Assembly (NCBI RefSeq): GCF_029760895.1
Contig: NZ_CP121679.1
Coordinates: forward strand, 2,742,001 to 2,806,000
Direction of reading: 5' to 3'
DNA: 64,000 bases
Source: Ancylobacter sp. WKF20
Lineage (GTDB): Bacteria; Pseudomonadota; Alphaproteobacteria; Rhizobiales; Xanthobacteraceae
The notes beneath the pieces are model-generated. The model had not been told where the DNA came from. It did no database searches and saw nothing but the letters and a program-made list of their open reading frames with translations. This document shows, piece after piece, positions 29,340 to 39,034 of this stretch; within the stretch, counting starts at the first letter, position 1; every line of letters starts with the position of its first letter. The translations under genes were made by a program, and so were the position numbers.

Positions 29340-30698
29340 TCACGAGCGAAGAGGCGACCATGCCGGGTCCGAAGCATAGCTCGGCGTCGGGATGCGCTGC
29401 TCATTATAGCCGGTGATGTCGACCGTATAGAGCTGCGGACCCGCCGCCCCGCCCGGATCGCGGAAGAACATGATGACGCGGCCATTCGGCGCGAAGGTAG
29501 GGCCCTCATTGTGATAGCCCTCAGTGAGGATGCGCTCGCCCTGCCCGTCCGGCCGCATCAGGCCGATGGCGAAGCGCCCGCCGGCCTGCTTGGTGAAGGC
29601 GATGACGTCGCCGCGCGGCGACCACACCGGCGTCGAATAGCGCCCGTCGCCGAAGGAGATGCGGCGCTGGTTCGAGCCATCCGGGTTCATCACATAGATC
29701 TGCGAGCCGCCGCCACGGTCGCTCTCGAAGCAGATCTGCGTGCCGTCGGGCGAGTAGCAGGGCGCGGTGTCGATGGCCGGCGTGTCGGTGAGGCGCGTCG
29801 TCGCCTTGGAGCGCAGGTCCATCACGAAGATGTTCGAATTGGCGCCCTGCTGGAGCGAGAGGATCACCCGCTGCCCATCGGGGGCGAAGCGCGGCGAGAA
29901 GCTCATATTCGGGAAGTTGCCGACGACTTCGCGCTGGCCGGTCTCGATGTTGAGCAGATAGACGCGCGGCTCGCCGCGGCCATAGCTCATATAGGTGATT
30001 TCCTGGCTGGTCGGCGAGAAGCGCGGCGTCAGCACAAGGTCGTCGCCGCGCGTGAGATAGGTCACGTTGGCGCCGTCCTGGTCCATGATGGCGAGGCGCT
30101 TTACGCGCTTTTCCTTCGGCCCGCTCTCGTCGACGAAGACGATGCGCGTGTCGAAATAGCCCTTCTCACCGGTCAGGCGCTCATAGATCGCGTCGGCGAT
30201 GATGTGGGCGACGCGGCGCCAGTTTTCCGGCTGGGTGAAATATTGCTGGCCGATGAGCTGCTGGCCGGCGAACACGTCCCACAGGCGGAACTCGGCCTTC
30301 ACCCGCCCGTCGGGCTGGCGGGTCATGCGGCCGGTGACCAGCGCCTGGGCGTTGATGACGCGCCAGTCCTGGAAGCGCGGGGACGCGTCCGGGTTGGTGA
30401 TCTTCTCGACGAAGGCGGCCGGGTCGAGCGGGGCGAACAGGCCAGAGCGGCGCAGATCAGCCGAGATGATCTGGGTGACGCCCTTGCCGGCCTCGACATC
30501 CTGCGGGCTGCCGCCACCGACGAAATCGGTGATGGCGATGGGCAGAGGCTGCACGGTGCCCTGCGTCACGTCGAGCTTCAGCACGGCTTGCGCCGGCCGC
30601 GATAGAAGGCCAACGCCCGCGAGCGCGCCGGCGCCCGTAATCAGGCCGCGCCGGCCAAGGGTGGGGCCCGCAAAACCCGGGCGGATAATCTGGGTCAT
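29340..30698 (-). CDS. tolB: Tol-Pal system beta-propeller protein TolB
   Basis: A 452-residue periplasmic protein. The N-terminal domain ([20 protein letters not shown]) is followed by a six-bladed propeller with WD40-like repeats ([52 protein letters not shown]). The signal sequence contains [20 protein letters not shown] and ends RPAQA; the Arg pair before a hydrophobic stretch resembles a Tat signal. It links TolA to Pal. The gene is 38 bp after tolA in the operon. Confidence 0.96.
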   Translation of the reverse strand: MTQIIRPGFAGPTLGRRGLITGAGALAGVGLLSRPAQAVLKLDVTQGTVQPLPIAITDFVGGGSPQDVEAGKGVTQIISADLRRSGLFAPLDPAAFVEKITNPDASPRFQDWRVINAQALVTGRMTRQPDGRVKAEFRLWDVFAGQQLIGQQYFTQPENWRRVAHIIADAIYERLTGEKGYFDTRIVFVDESGPKEKRVKRLAIMDQDGANVTYLTRGDDLVLTPRFSPTSQEITYMSYGRGEPRVYLLNIETGQREVVGNFPNMSFSPRFAPDGQRVILSLQQGANSNIFVMDLRSKATTRLTDTPAIDTAPCYSPDGTQICFESDRGGGSQIYVMNPDGSNQRRISFGDGRYSTPVWSPRGDVIAFTKQAGGRFAIGLMRPDGQGERILTEGYHNEGPTFAPNGRVIMFFRDPGGAAGPQLYTVDITGYNEQRIPTPSYASDPAWSPLRS

Positions 30699-30736
30699 GA
30701 TGAATATCTCGACGAATCAAAGGGCATGGTCGCGAT

Positions 30737-31699
30737 TCAGCCCCGCACCATCTCGCGTGGATCGAAGGTGACTTCGATGTCCTTCCACGCCTCGTACTTG
30801 GCCGGATTGAGCATGTTGAACGGCTGACCGCGGAAAATGGCGCGGATGGCGCTGTCGCGCGCGGTCATGAAGAACGGGCTGGAGCCGGAGGTGACCACCA
30901 TGGGCGGGCCCGACAGCGTGCCGTCCTGGTTGAGCCGGATGCGGATCGTCACGATCAGCTCCTCCGGGTTGGCCGCGCCGGCCGGCGGGTTCCACAGCTG
31001 CATCAGCCGGGCGCGCAGGGCGTCGATCTCGGTCTGCGACAGCGTTGCCGCCGTGCCGACCGAGGCGCCGAGCGCGGCGGTGTTGTTGATCGTGTCGCCG
31101 ATCGAAGCCTGACGGGTGGCCGTGCGCTTGTCGAGCAGCGCGGCGATCTCGTTCGGCTTGAATTCCTGCTGGTCCTTCGGCGGCTGCTGCACCACCTTCG
31201 GGGGAATGTCCTTCGGCTTCTTCGGCGGCGCCGGGGCGGGCTTGGCCTGCGCCTGCTGGTCAGGCTTGGGCTCGTCCTTCGGCGCTTCCGGGGGCTTGGC
31301 GGCCAGCGATTCCGCGTCCTTGGGCGGGGCGGGCTGGGGCGTCGCCTGCGCGGCGGCCGGGGGCTTGGGCTCGGGCTTGGCTTCCGCCGGCGGGGGCGGC
31401 GGCGGCGCGACCGGCTCGTTGGCGGCCTTCACCTCGGGCTTCTTGTCATCGACCTTAGCGTCGAGCTGCTCGGCGGGCTTGGGAGTGGGCGCCACCTTCT
31501 CGACCACGGGCTTGGGCTTCTCGGCCTTCGGCGCGTCCTTCTTGCCCGCCATCATCTGGCTCAGCTCGGCATCGGAGACGATGTCGATCGGCATGGATTC
31601 CTGCATCGCGTCCAGCGGACGGGCGGACGAGAAGGAAACCAGCATGAAGCCGATGATGCCGACGTGAAGTGCCGCCGAGGAGACGAGGCCCGCGCGCAT
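30737..31699 (-). CDS. tolA: Cell envelope integrity protein TolA
   Basis: A 320-residue protein with one N-terminal membrane anchor (SAALHVGIIGFMLVSFSSAR). A long Pro/Lys/Ala-rich periplasmic stalk spans about residues 55-190. A C-terminal TolA/TonB-like domain follows (QLWNPPAGAANPEELIVTIR; NPAKYEAWKDIEVTFDP). It transmits the TolQR proton-motive energy to TolB-Pal. The gap to tolR is six bases. Confidence 0.93.
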   Translation of the reverse strand: MRAGLVSSAALHVGIIGFMLVSFSSARPLDAMQESMPIDIVSDAELSQMMAGKKDAPKAEKPKPVVEKVAPTPKPAEQLDAKVDDKKPEVKAANEPVAPPPPPPAEAKPEPKPPAAAQATPQPAPPKDAESLAAKPPEAPKDEPKPDQQAQAKPAPAPPKKPKDIPPKVVQQPPKDQQEFKPNEIAALLDKRTATRQASIGDTINNTAALGASVGTAATLSQTEIDALRARLMQLWNPPAGAANPEELIVTIRIRLNQDGTLSGPPMVVTSGSSPFFMTARDSAIRAIFRGQPFNMLNPAKYEAWKDIEVTFDPREMVRG

Positions 31700-31705
31700 G
31701 ACCGA

Positions 31706-32158
31706 TCAGCCCCCCTGCTCGACTTCGGAGACGAGGGCAACGCGCTTGAAGCCGGCGCCGGAGAGCCGGCCCATGACCTGCATCACCGTGCCATAATCGA
31801 CCGACTTGTCGCCGCGCACGAAGATGCGCTCGTCATAGCCGGCCTTGGCGATGGCCATGAGCTTGGGCACGAGTTCGCTCACCTGGATCTCGGTCTCCTG
31901 CAGGTAGACCTGGCCCTTGTTGTTGATCGAGATCACCAGTGGCTGATGGTCCTGCGACACCGCCTGCGCCTGCGTCTGCGGCAGGTCCAGCGGCACGCCG
32001 ACGGTCAGCATCGGCGCGGCGACCATGAAGATGATGAGCAGCACGAGCATCACGTCGACCATGGGGGTGACGTTGATGTCGGACATGACGGCTCCGCCGC
32101 CCCGGCGGCGCGAACGCCGCGAGGTCCAGCCGCCGCTGCCTCCCGAGGACATGCCCAT
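31706..32158 (-). CDS. tolR: Tol-Pal motor subunit TolR (ExbD family)
   Basis: A 150-residue protein with one membrane helix. The essential Asp of ExbD/TolR lies in SDINVTPMVDVMLVLLIIFM (Asp35). A periplasmic domain follows (VYLQETEIQVSELVPKLMAI; IFVRGDKSVDYGTVMQVMGR). It pairs with TolQ to harvest proton flow. It lies five bases after tolQ in the operon. Confidence 0.95.
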   Translation of the reverse strand: MGMSSGGSGGWTSRRSRRRGGGAVMSDINVTPMVDVMLVLLIIFMVAAPMLTVGVPLDLPQTQAQAVSQDHQPLVISINNKGQVYLQETEIQVSELVPKLMAIAKAGYDERIFVRGDKSVDYGTVMQVMGRLSGAGFKRVALVSEVEQGG

Positions 32159-32163
32159 GCGCG

Positions 32164-33009
32164 TCAGCCCCGCTCGTCGATCTGGCGTGACAGGATGGCG
32201 GAGAACTCGTCCGCGAAGCCCTCAAGCCGCAGGGCCTGCCGGTTCACCTGCGCGACGAACTTGTTATAGAAAATGGTCGCGGGAATGGCGGCGAAGAGGC
32301 CGATTGCTGTCGCAAGAAGGGCTTCCGCGATACCGGGCGCCACAACAGCGAGGCTGGTGTTCTTCGAAGCCGCGATCGACTGGAAGCTGGTCATGATGCC
32401 GATGACCGTGCCGAGCAGGCCGATGAAGGGGCCGGCCGAGCCGACCGTGGCAAGCCAGAGCAGCCGGTTCTCGAGACGCTCCACCTCGCGGGCGATGGTC
32501 ACGTCCATCACCTTGTCGAGCCGCTGGGTGAGCCCGGTGAAGGAGCGCGCGCCGCCCTCATAGGAGCGCTTCCACTCGCGCATCGCCGCCACGAAGATCG
32601 CCGCCATGGCGTGGTTCGGGCGCGAGGACAGCGAGCGGTAGAGCTCCTCGAGGCTCTGGCCGGACCAGAAGGTCGCCTCGAAGCGGTCCATCTGGCTCTT
32701 CATGCGCTGGAACAGGATGGTCTTGTCGATGATGATCGCCCAGACCCAGACCGAGGCGATGACCAGTCCGACCATGATGATCTTCACCACGATACCGGCC
32801 TGCATGAACAGGCCGATCATCGAGAGATCCTGACCGAGGCCGGCGCCATCGGGCGCCACGGCGGTGCCGGGCAGCACGGGGGCCGCCTGCCCCTGCACCT
32901 GCGCGGTGGGGGCGGCGTTGACCGGGGCCGTCTGCGCCTGGCCATAGGCGAATGACGCCGATGCCGCCATGAACAGCATCACCGCAACCAAAAGCTTCTT
33001 CAGCGTCAT
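32164..33009 (-). CDS. tolQ: Tol-Pal motor subunit TolQ (ExbB family), with N-terminal extension
   Basis: A 281-residue ExbB/TolQ proton-channel subunit with three membrane helices. The core starts at MIGLFMQAGIVVKIIMVGLV and ends with the conserved GLFAAIPATIFYNKFVAQVN helix region. About 60 residues precede the core: a signal-peptide-like stretch (LLVAVMLFMAASASFAYGQA) and a Gln/Ala/Pro-rich segment. Typical TolQ proteins lack this. It heads the tolQRAB-pal cluster; a CtrA-like half-site pair lies upstream at 33192-33206. Confidence 0.93.
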   Translation of the reverse strand: MTLKKLLVAVMLFMAASASFAYGQAQTAPVNAAPTAQVQGQAAPVLPGTAVAPDGAGLGQDLSMIGLFMQAGIVVKIIMVGLVIASVWVWAIIIDKTILFQRMKSQMDRFEATFWSGQSLEELYRSLSSRPNHAMAAIFVAAMREWKRSYEGGARSFTGLTQRLDKVMDVTIAREVERLENRLLWLATVGSAGPFIGLLGTVIGIMTSFQSIAASKNTSLAVVAPGIAEALLATAIGLFAAIPATIFYNKFVAQVNRQALRLEGFADEFSAILSRQIDERG

Positions 33010-33191
33010 CAGGCCAATCCTGCCTCAATCGTAAAAGTCGCGATGCCGCCCGCATCGGCTGCCGGGCAGCAGCGAATGCCGTCAATGGCTGTGAAGGGAC
33101 CCGTGCGCCATGAAGCGAGCGAGTCTGTCCAAACTTGGGCGACCGACGTCGGACCGCTCCCGCAGCCAACGGTTACATCAGCGCATTAAGG

Positions 33192-33206
33192 TTAATGCCC
33201 GGTTAG
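33192..33206 (-). promoter_or_regulatory. CtrA-like box upstream of tolQ
   Basis: On the minus strand the sequence reads CTAA-N7-TTAA, one base short of the CtrA consensus TTAA-N7-TTAA. It lies 183 bp upstream of the tolQ start in the 272-bp gap between tolQ and ybgC. The gap holds no gene. Cell-cycle control of tol-pal would be reasonable in this group but is inference. Confidence 0.35.
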
Positions 33207-33281
33207 CGTTGCCGCATCGCAACAGCCGCGTGACCCGAAAGTGACACCGAGCCACCCCCGAAGGCATAGAATCAGGCGTGC

Positions 33282-33791
33282 TCAGGCTTCCGGGGCCTCG
33301 CCCAGAGCGGCCTTCATGGCGGCGCGCAGCGCATCCGGGATGCGGCGGGCGCGCCCCTGCGCCACGAAGGCGACCTTCACCTTGCCCTCGACCAGCAGCT
33401 CGGTGCCGCGCATCACCTTTTGCTGAAGGGTGATGGAGGCACCGGCCACCTCGACCGGGCTGGTGTGAATCTCCAGCACGTCGTCAATGCGCGCGGGGCG
33501 GACGAATTGCAGCTCCATGGAGCGCACGACGAAGGCGAAGCCCGGCGCCTCTTCCAGCGCGGCGCCGAACAGCGCGCCCTGCACCACGCCGATGAGGCGC
33601 AGATGGTCCGAACGCGCCCGCTCCATGAACTTCAGGTAGTTGGCGTGATAGACGATGCCGGAAAAATCCGTGTCCTCGTAATAGACCCGCACGGGCAGCA
33701 CATGGCCGCCCGGCACCAGCCGCCCGGCGAGGTGCAGGAAGGGATCGGCCTTGAGGACGTCGGGGGAGAAGGGGTCGGGTCGCTGGTTCAT
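33282..33791 (-). CDS. ybgC: Tol-Pal-associated acyl-CoA thioesterase YbgC
   Basis: A 169-residue hot-dog-fold thioesterase. The active-site region reads YYEDTDFSGIVYHANYLKFM. It hydrolyses short-chain or phospholipid-related acyl-CoA and is a regular partner of the tol-pal cluster. Here it is 272 bp upstream of tolQ on the same strand, with a likely tolQ promoter in between. Length is slightly long owing to an N-terminal extension. Confidence 0.94.
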   Translation of the reverse strand: MNQRPDPFSPDVLKADPFLHLAGRLVPGGHVLPVRVYYEDTDFSGIVYHANYLKFMERARSDHLRLIGVVQGALFGAALEEAPGFAFVVRSMELQFVRPARIDDVLEIHTSPVEVAGASITLQQKVMRGTELLVEGKVKVAFVAQGRARRIPDALRAAMKAALGEAPEA

Positions 33792-33892
33792 GGCGCCCTC
33801 ATAAACGAGACCGCGCCCCTTGTGAACAAAGGGCGCAGTCCATCACGTCGTCAGGCTTCGCCGGGGGGCGTCGGAAGCCCGCCGCCGTGAGA

Positions 33893-34300
33893 TCAGTTGG
33901 CGCCGTCCGTGGGCGGCGTCGGGGCGGGACGGTTGCGGCGGTCGGCCATGAACTGGTCGAACTCCGCCTTGTCCTTGGCCTGGCGCAGGCGATCAAGGAA
34001 GCCCTTGAACTCCTTCTGCTCCTCCTCGAGACGGCGCAGCGTGTCCTCGCGATACTCGTCGAAGGCGCTGTTGCCCGAGGAGGAGAAGCCGCGGCGACCA
34101 CCGAAGGCGTTGCGGAAGGCTTCGATGCCCTCGCCGTTCCAGCGGCCGAAGCCGCGCCTGCTGCCACAAAACATCCGTCCACTCCCTATGGTGAAGGCCA
34201 GGATCGCCAAACCCAGCGGCCACCAGGCCATGAAGCCTAGGACCGTGAGCGCGATCCAGGCCGGCTTGCCGTAACTGTCGAGCTTGTATGCGAGCTCCAT
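33893..34300 (-). CDS. DUF2852 family protein
   Basis: A 135-residue protein of the alphaproteobacterial DUF2852 family. One or two hydrophobic segments are present (PAWIALTVLGFMAWWPLGLA), then an Arg/Gly/Ser-rich linker and a charged coiled-coil helix (FDEYREDTLRRLEEEQKEFK). ATG 34300 with AGGAA upstream is preferred to the in-frame start at 34390. No function is known for the family. It is not in an obvious operon. Confidence 0.85.
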   Translation of the reverse strand: MELAYKLDSYGKPAWIALTVLGFMAWWPLGLAILAFTIGSGRMFCGSRRGFGRWNGEGIEAFRNAFGGRRGFSSSGNSAFDEYREDTLRRLEEEQKEFKGFLDRLRQAKDKAEFDQFMADRRNRPAPTPPTDGAN

Positions 34301-34407
34301 GGCGTCCGTTCCTGGGTTAATGTTAATCACATTTACATAGGTAGGGGCCAGCAGGCCGCTTGTCAAGGATCGCCCCGCGCGATCACGCATCCGCTATCGG
34401 GAGAAAC

Positions 34408-35040
34408 TCACGCGCCCGGCGCGCCTACGCCCTTGAGATAGACGAGGAAGCCGGCTTCCAGCAGGTCTTCGGGCGACATGGGCAGCTTGCGGCGGCTGGC
34501 ATCCGGCCGGCCGAACAGCGAAGCGACGCCATGCGCCAGCGCCCAGGTATGCAGCGCCACCATCAGCGCTGGCGGGCGGCCGGGAGCCGGCATGGACGCC
34601 ACCAGCACGTCCGCCGCCTCGCGCAGCACGCCGAAGGCGCGCTGGCTCGCCTGCGCCAGAGTGGGATGGGCGTCGGCCGGCAACCCGGATTCGAACATGG
34701 CGACGTAGTCGGACGGGTTTTCGCGGGCAAAGGCGAGATAGGCCCGGCCCATCCGCTCATAGGCTTCCTGCGGCGTCGGCGTGCCGCCATTCCAGCCTGC
34801 CTCCAGCGCGCCGGCGAAACGCTCGAAACCGGCGGCGGCGACAGCGGCCAGCAATTCGTCACGGTCGCGGAAATGTCGGTAGGGCGCGGCCGGCGAGACG
34901 CCCGCGCGCCGCGCCGCCTCGGCGAAAGTGGCGCCGGCAATGCCCTTCTCGGCGATAAGATCCAACGCGGCCTTGATCAGGGCTTCCCGCAGGTTGCCGT
35001 GATGATAGCCGCGGGTCTCGCCGTTCTTGGACCAGCTCAT
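34408..35040 (-). CDS. TetR/AcrR family transcriptional regulator
   Basis: A 210-residue regulator. The N-terminal helix-turn-helix is clear ([40 protein letters not shown]). The C-terminal ligand domain resembles the WHG-type TetR tail (YERMGRAYLAFARENPSDYV; ALHTWALAHGVASLF). The target and ligand are unknown, and no obviously regulated gene lies beside it. Confidence 0.9.
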   Translation of the reverse strand: MSWSKNGETRGYHHGNLREALIKAALDLIAEKGIAGATFAEAARRAGVSPAAPYRHFRDRDELLAAVAAAGFERFAGALEAGWNGGTPTPQEAYERMGRAYLAFARENPSDYVAMFESGLPADAHPTLAQASQRAFGVLREAADVLVASMPAPGRPPALMVALHTWALAHGVASLFGRPDASRRKLPMSPEDLLEAGFLVYLKGVGAPGA

Positions 35041-35127
35041 GTCGTGGACCCGCTCATGTGAAAGGGGCTTACATCACGCGCCGGGGCGCGTCGAGCCGTC
35101 TTTCCCCCTTCCCCATGGGGACGAGGG

Positions 35128-36162
35128 CTAGTCACCCTCGTCGAACAGCGGGATCTGATTGGCCGCCGTCGGCACCTGCAGGCCGAGATGGCGGAAGGCG
35201 TGGGCGGTGAGCACGCGCCCGCGCGGGGTGCGCTGGATGAAACCCTGCTGCACCAGATAGGGCTCGATGATCTCCTCGATCGCGTCACGCGGCTCGGAGA
35301 GCGCCGCGGCGATGGTTTCCACGCCCACCGGACCGCCACCATAATTGAGCGCGATCACCGAGAGATAGCGCCGGTCCATCTGGTCGAGCCCGACGCCATC
35401 GACCTCTAGCGCGCCGAGCGCCCGGTCAGCGGCTTCGCGGTCGATGATCTCCTTGCCGGCGACCAGCGTGAAGTCGCGCACCCGGCGCAAGAGACGCCCG
35501 GCGATGCGCGGCGTGCCGCGGGCGCGCCGGGCGATTTCGCGCGCGCCATCCTTGGAGATCGGGATGCCCAGCACCCGCGCGCCGCGCGTCACCACCAGTT
35601 CCAGCTCGTCCACCGTGTAGAAGTTCAGGCGGATCGGAATGCCGAAGCGGTCGCGCAGCGGCGTGGTGAGCAGACCCGACCGGGTGGTGGCGCCGACCAG
35701 GGTGAATTTCGACAGCTGGATCTTCACCGAGCGCGCCGCCGGGCCCTCGCCGATGATGAGGTCGAGCTCGTAATCCTCCATCGCCGGGTAGAGGATTTCC
35801 TCCACCGCGGGGTTGAGGCGGTGGATCTCGTCGATGAACAGCACATCGCGTTCTTCGAGATTGGTCAGCAGCGCGGCAAGGTCGCCCGCCTTGGCGATGA
35901 CCGGGCCGGAGGTCGAACGGAAGCCGACGCCGAGCTCGCGCGCCACGATCTGCGCCAGCGTGGTCTTGCCGAGGCCGGGCGGGCCGACGAACAGCACATG
36001 GTCCAGCGCCTCGCCGCGCGCCTTGGCGGCGCGAATAAACACGTCGAGATTGGCGCGGGCCTGCTCCTGGCCGACGAATTCCGCGAGGTTCTGCGGGCGC
36101 AGCGAGGCCTCGGTGAGGTCTTCCTCGCGCTTGTCGGGGGTGATGAGGCGCTTGGTGGTCAT
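35128..36162 (-). CDS. ruvB: Holliday junction helicase RuvB
   Basis: A 344-residue AAA+ motor. Walker A is [17 protein letters not shown], Walker B is [17 protein letters not shown], and the sensor region is [20 protein letters not shown]. The C-terminal winged helix has [20 protein letters not shown]. It drives branch migration with RuvA. Its ATG overlaps the stop of a small membrane-protein gene (36159-36602), which itself overlaps ruvA. Confidence 0.97.
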   Translation of the reverse strand: MTTKRLITPDKREEDLTEASLRPQNLAEFVGQEQARANLDVFIRAAKARGEALDHVLFVGPPGLGKTTLAQIVARELGVGFRSTSGPVIAKAGDLAALLTNLEERDVLFIDEIHRLNPAVEEILYPAMEDYELDLIIGEGPAARSVKIQLSKFTLVGATTRSGLLTTPLRDRFGIPIRLNFYTVDELELVVTRGARVLGIPISKDGAREIARRARGTPRIAGRLLRRVRDFTLVAGKEIIDREAADRALGALEVDGVGLDQMDRRYLSVIALNYGGGPVGVETIAAALSEPRDAIEEIIEPYLVQQGFIQRTPRGRVLTAHAFRHLGLQVPTAANQIPLFDEGD

Positions 36163-36602
36163 GCCGCCTCTCCCTCGCGCGCAGGAAACACCCCACCGGC
36201 GATCAGCAGGCTGGTGACGATGAGATTGGCCAGCGCCATGACGCCGGCGAGGATCAGCGCCCGTTGCTCGACAATGGCGCGGTACTCGCCGAAATCCATG
36301 GACAGCACGATGACGGCGAGCGGCAGCAGGGCGACCAGCGTCACCGTGCCGAGCACGAACAGAAAGGCGCGCGGGCGGAAGGCGAGCGCAAAGGCCAGGA
36401 TGCCGGCCGCGATCTCACCGGGGACCACGGCAATCGCCGCGTAATTGGCCGACATTGCGCTGTGCAGCAGCCGCTCGACCATGAGCACCACCAACGTCGC
36501 CCCGCCATAGGCGAAGATCAGCGCGGGAATGCGCGCCTGCCAGGTCCAGGACGGCGCGCTCGCCTTGCGTCCGGCCCCGGCGCGGGAGAAGCGCAGCATC
36601 AT
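36159..36602 (-). CDS. Hypothetical four-helix membrane protein embedded between ruvA and ruvB
   Basis: A 147-residue protein with four predicted membrane segments ([80 protein letters not shown]). I do not recognise the family. Its start overlaps the ruvA stop (TGATG) and its stop overlaps the ruvB start (ATGA), so all three are translationally coupled. This is unusual in a recombination operon, and a link to RuvAB is inference only. Confidence 0.8.
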   Translation of the reverse strand: MMLRFSRAGAGRKASAPSWTWQARIPALIFAYGGATLVVLMVERLLHSAMSANYAAIAVVPGEIAAGILAFALAFRPRAFLFVLGTVTLVALLPLAVIVLSMDFGEYRAIVEQRALILAGVMALANLIVTSLLIAGGVFPAREGEAA

Positions 36603-37216
36603 CGCGCGAGTTCCTTGAGGCCGAGGCGGATGAGGCGCGCCGTATCGGCCCCCTCCCCCGCCTCGCGCAGCGCCGCCGCCACCGCCACGCTGGCCTGAAG
36701 CTGGGCGTAGCCGAGATTGACCAGCGCCGAGACCGCATCGGCCACCGGCGCGGGCGCATTGCGGTCCTCAAGCTGCGCGGCGAGCCCGGCGACCATCGGA
36801 TCGACGGTCGAGAAGCCCGGCGCCTTGTCCTTCAGCTCGGCGACGATGCGGGCGGCCACCTTCGGGCCGACGCCATTGGCGCGGGACACCATCGCTTTGT
36901 CGCCCACAGCCACCGCATTGGCGAGTTCGGAGGGAGAGAGCGTGGAGAGCACGTTGAGCGCCACCTTGGCGCCGACGCCCTGCACGTTCTGCAGCAGCAG
37001 GAACCACGCCTTCTCCGCCTGCGAGACGAAACCGTAGAGGCGGATCATGTCCTCGCGCACGAAGGTCTCGATGAACAGCGTCGCCGCCTCGCCGGCCGCA
37101 GGCAAAGCCTGCTGGGTGCGGCCGGAGCAATGGACGAGATAGCCAACGCCCTGCACGTCGAGGATCACATGGTCCTCGCCATAGGAATCGACGATGCCCT
37201 TAAGTTTGCCGATCAC
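36599..37216 (-). CDS. ruvA: Holliday junction binding protein RuvA
   Basis: A 205-residue protein. The OB domain reads [20 protein letters not shown], and helix-hairpin-helix motifs follow ([40 protein letters not shown]). A C-terminal RuvB-interacting domain is present ([20 protein letters not shown]). It binds four-way junctions and recruits RuvB. It follows ruvC by 13 bp. Confidence 0.96.
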   Translation of the reverse strand: MIGKLKGIVDSYGEDHVILDVQGVGYLVHCSGRTQQALPAAGEAATLFIETFVREDMIRLYGFVSQAEKAWFLLLQNVQGVGAKVALNVLSTLSPSELANAVAVGDKAMVSRANGVGPKVAARIVAELKDKAPGFSTVDPMVAGLAAQLEDRNAPAPVADAVSALVNLGYAQLQASVAVAAALREAGEGADTARLIRLGLKELAR

Positions 37217-37229
37217 GGGGTAACGTCCT

Positions 37230-37769
37230 TCATCGCGCCGCGACCCGGGCGCCGAGCTGCGCGGCGGTGCGGGCCTTCAGCGCCGCCATCCCCCTATGCT
37301 GGGCGTGGGTGACGGCGACCGCAAGCGCATCCGCCGCGTCGTCGGTCTCGAAATCGGCCTGCGGCAGCAGCACCTTCATCATCATGCGAATCTGCGCCTT
37401 GTCGGCGCGGCCCGCGCCGACCACGGTCTTCTTCACCAGAAGCGCGGCATATTCGGCGACCGGCACGCCCGCGAGGGCCGGCGTGACCATGACCACGCCG
37501 CGCGCCTGGCCGAGCTTCAGCGTCGAGGCCGGGTTCATGTTGACGAAGGTTTCCTCCACCGCCGCCTCGTCGGGCGCGAAGGCGCGCAGCACATTCGCGA
37601 GCTCCGTGTGGAGATAGGCGAGGCGGTTCGCCAGTTCCCCCTCCTCGGGCGGCATCACCGTGCCGCAGGCGACGAAGACAAGGCGCGTGCCGACAGCCTC
37701 GATCACCCCCCAGCCGGTGCGGCGAAGGCCGGGATCAAGGCCGAGGATGCGAATCGGAGCGGGCGCCAT
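37230..37769 (-). CDS. ruvC: Crossover junction endodeoxyribonuclease RuvC
   Basis: A 179-residue resolvase. Catalytic acidic residues are visible in [18 protein letters not shown] (Asp12), [20 protein letters not shown] and [15 protein letters not shown]. It cleaves Holliday junctions with RuvAB. It is the first gene of the ruvC-ruvA-orf-ruvB set on the minus strand. Confidence 0.96.
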   Translation of the reverse strand: MAPAPIRILGLDPGLRRTGWGVIEAVGTRLVFVACGTVMPPEEGELANRLAYLHTELANVLRAFAPDEAAVEETFVNMNPASTLKLGQARGVVMVTPALAGVPVAEYAALLVKKTVVGAGRADKAQIRMMMKVLLPQADFETDDAADALAVAVTHAQHRGMAALKARTAAQLGARVAAR

Positions 37770-37866
37770 GCCCTAGGCGTAGTCGAACAAAGGACGAACG
37801 CCTAGTGCCGAGGCCGGCGGCACGCCCTATGCGGGGCCACCGCCGGCCGGCATGGTGAACCGCCGG

Positions 37867-38808
37867 TTAACGCGCGGCCCGGCGACGCAGGGCGAACGCC
37901 CCGCTTGCTAGTGCGACGCCGATGCCGGTGGCGATGACGCCGATGATCGCCGCCATGTCCGGGTGCTCGTCGAGCACGGGGATGGCGATGAGCGCGGCGA
38001 GTGCCGGCACAAGCCCGGTGAACGCCGCCGCGCGCGAGGAGCCGAGCTTCTCGATCGCCGTGCCGAAACCGATCAGCGCGACGACGCCGGCGAGGAATCC
38101 CTGCATGACCAGCTGGATCAGCACCTCCCGCCCATAGCCCGCCTGCACCGCGTCGATCACGCCCGGCAGGCCGACGGGGGTGAGGATCACCGTCGACCAC
38201 AGGCCGACGAGGCCCACCGTCTCCGTCACCTTCATGCCGGTATGGCGGAAGGCCAGCGTGTAGCAGGCCCACATGCCGGCGCCGGTGAGCAGCAGCAGGT
38301 GGCCACGCCAGGCGCCATCCTCCGGGTAGAGCAGCCCGCGCCCGCCGAGAGTCACGACGCCGAGCGCGATGCAGATGAAACCGATCAGCCGCGCCGTGCT
38401 CAGCCTTTCATGCAGCACCAGCACCGAGATGACAGCCACGATCAGCGGCATGGTGCCCGGCAGCAGCGGGCCGACATCGGCCGCCGGCACGAAACGCATG
38501 GCGGTGGCGACGACCAGGAAGAAGAGGCCGCCCGCGCCGAGAAAGCACAGGAGGAAGGGCAGCGCGTTGCGCTTCGGCCAGAGGCCGACCCGCAGCCAGG
38601 CGGGAGCCAGCACCACCGCCGCCACGACAAAGCGCAGCCAGCCGACGGTCGCCGGCGGCAGATGGCCATGCACCGCATGGCGGGTGGAGACGATCCAGCC
38701 GCCCCAGATGGTGATGGCGAGCAGCGCGCCGCCATAGCCCAGCAGCCGATCGCGAAAATCAGCGTCGGCCGCACGACCGGGTGCGGCGGACGCGAGAGAC
38801 TTGTCCAT
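37867..38808 (-). CDS. DMT superfamily (EamA) transporter
   Basis: About 313 residues with ten hydrophobic segments arranged as two EamA halves (YGGALLAITIWGGWIVSTRH; LLLLTGAGMWACYTLAFRHT). ATG 38808 has GGAAC upstream; starts at 38826 and 38907 are possible. It probably exports small metabolites, but substrates of this family cannot be predicted. It separates ruvC from yebC, which are commonly adjacent in relatives. Confidence 0.88.
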   Translation of the reverse strand: MDKSLASAAPGRAADADFRDRLLGYGGALLAITIWGGWIVSTRHAVHGHLPPATVGWLRFVVAAVVLAPAWLRVGLWPKRNALPFLLCFLGAGGLFFLVVATAMRFVPAADVGPLLPGTMPLIVAVISVLVLHERLSTARLIGFICIALGVVTLGGRGLLYPEDGAWRGHLLLLTGAGMWACYTLAFRHTGMKVTETVGLVGLWSTVILTPVGLPGVIDAVQAGYGREVLIQLVMQGFLAGVVALIGFGTAIEKLGSSRAAAFTGLVPALAALIAIPVLDEHPDMAAIIGVIATGIGVALASGAFALRRRAAR

Positions 38809-39034
38809 GATGATGTTCCGGGCCATCCAAGCGGGGACGGCGCTCTGAGGGTTGCCGCGCGGCGGCGTGTCGAGGCCGAATGTGGGGCGCGCGGCGGGCG
38901 GGCGCAAATCAGTTTTGTCGATCCGCAGCTTCGTGAAAACTCATGGATCGCGGCCGCCCGGTGGCATTGACCCACATGGGGGCGGCTTATAGGTCTGGAC
39001 CGTCGCGCCATCGGGCGCTCGCGGTGCCCCTCCC

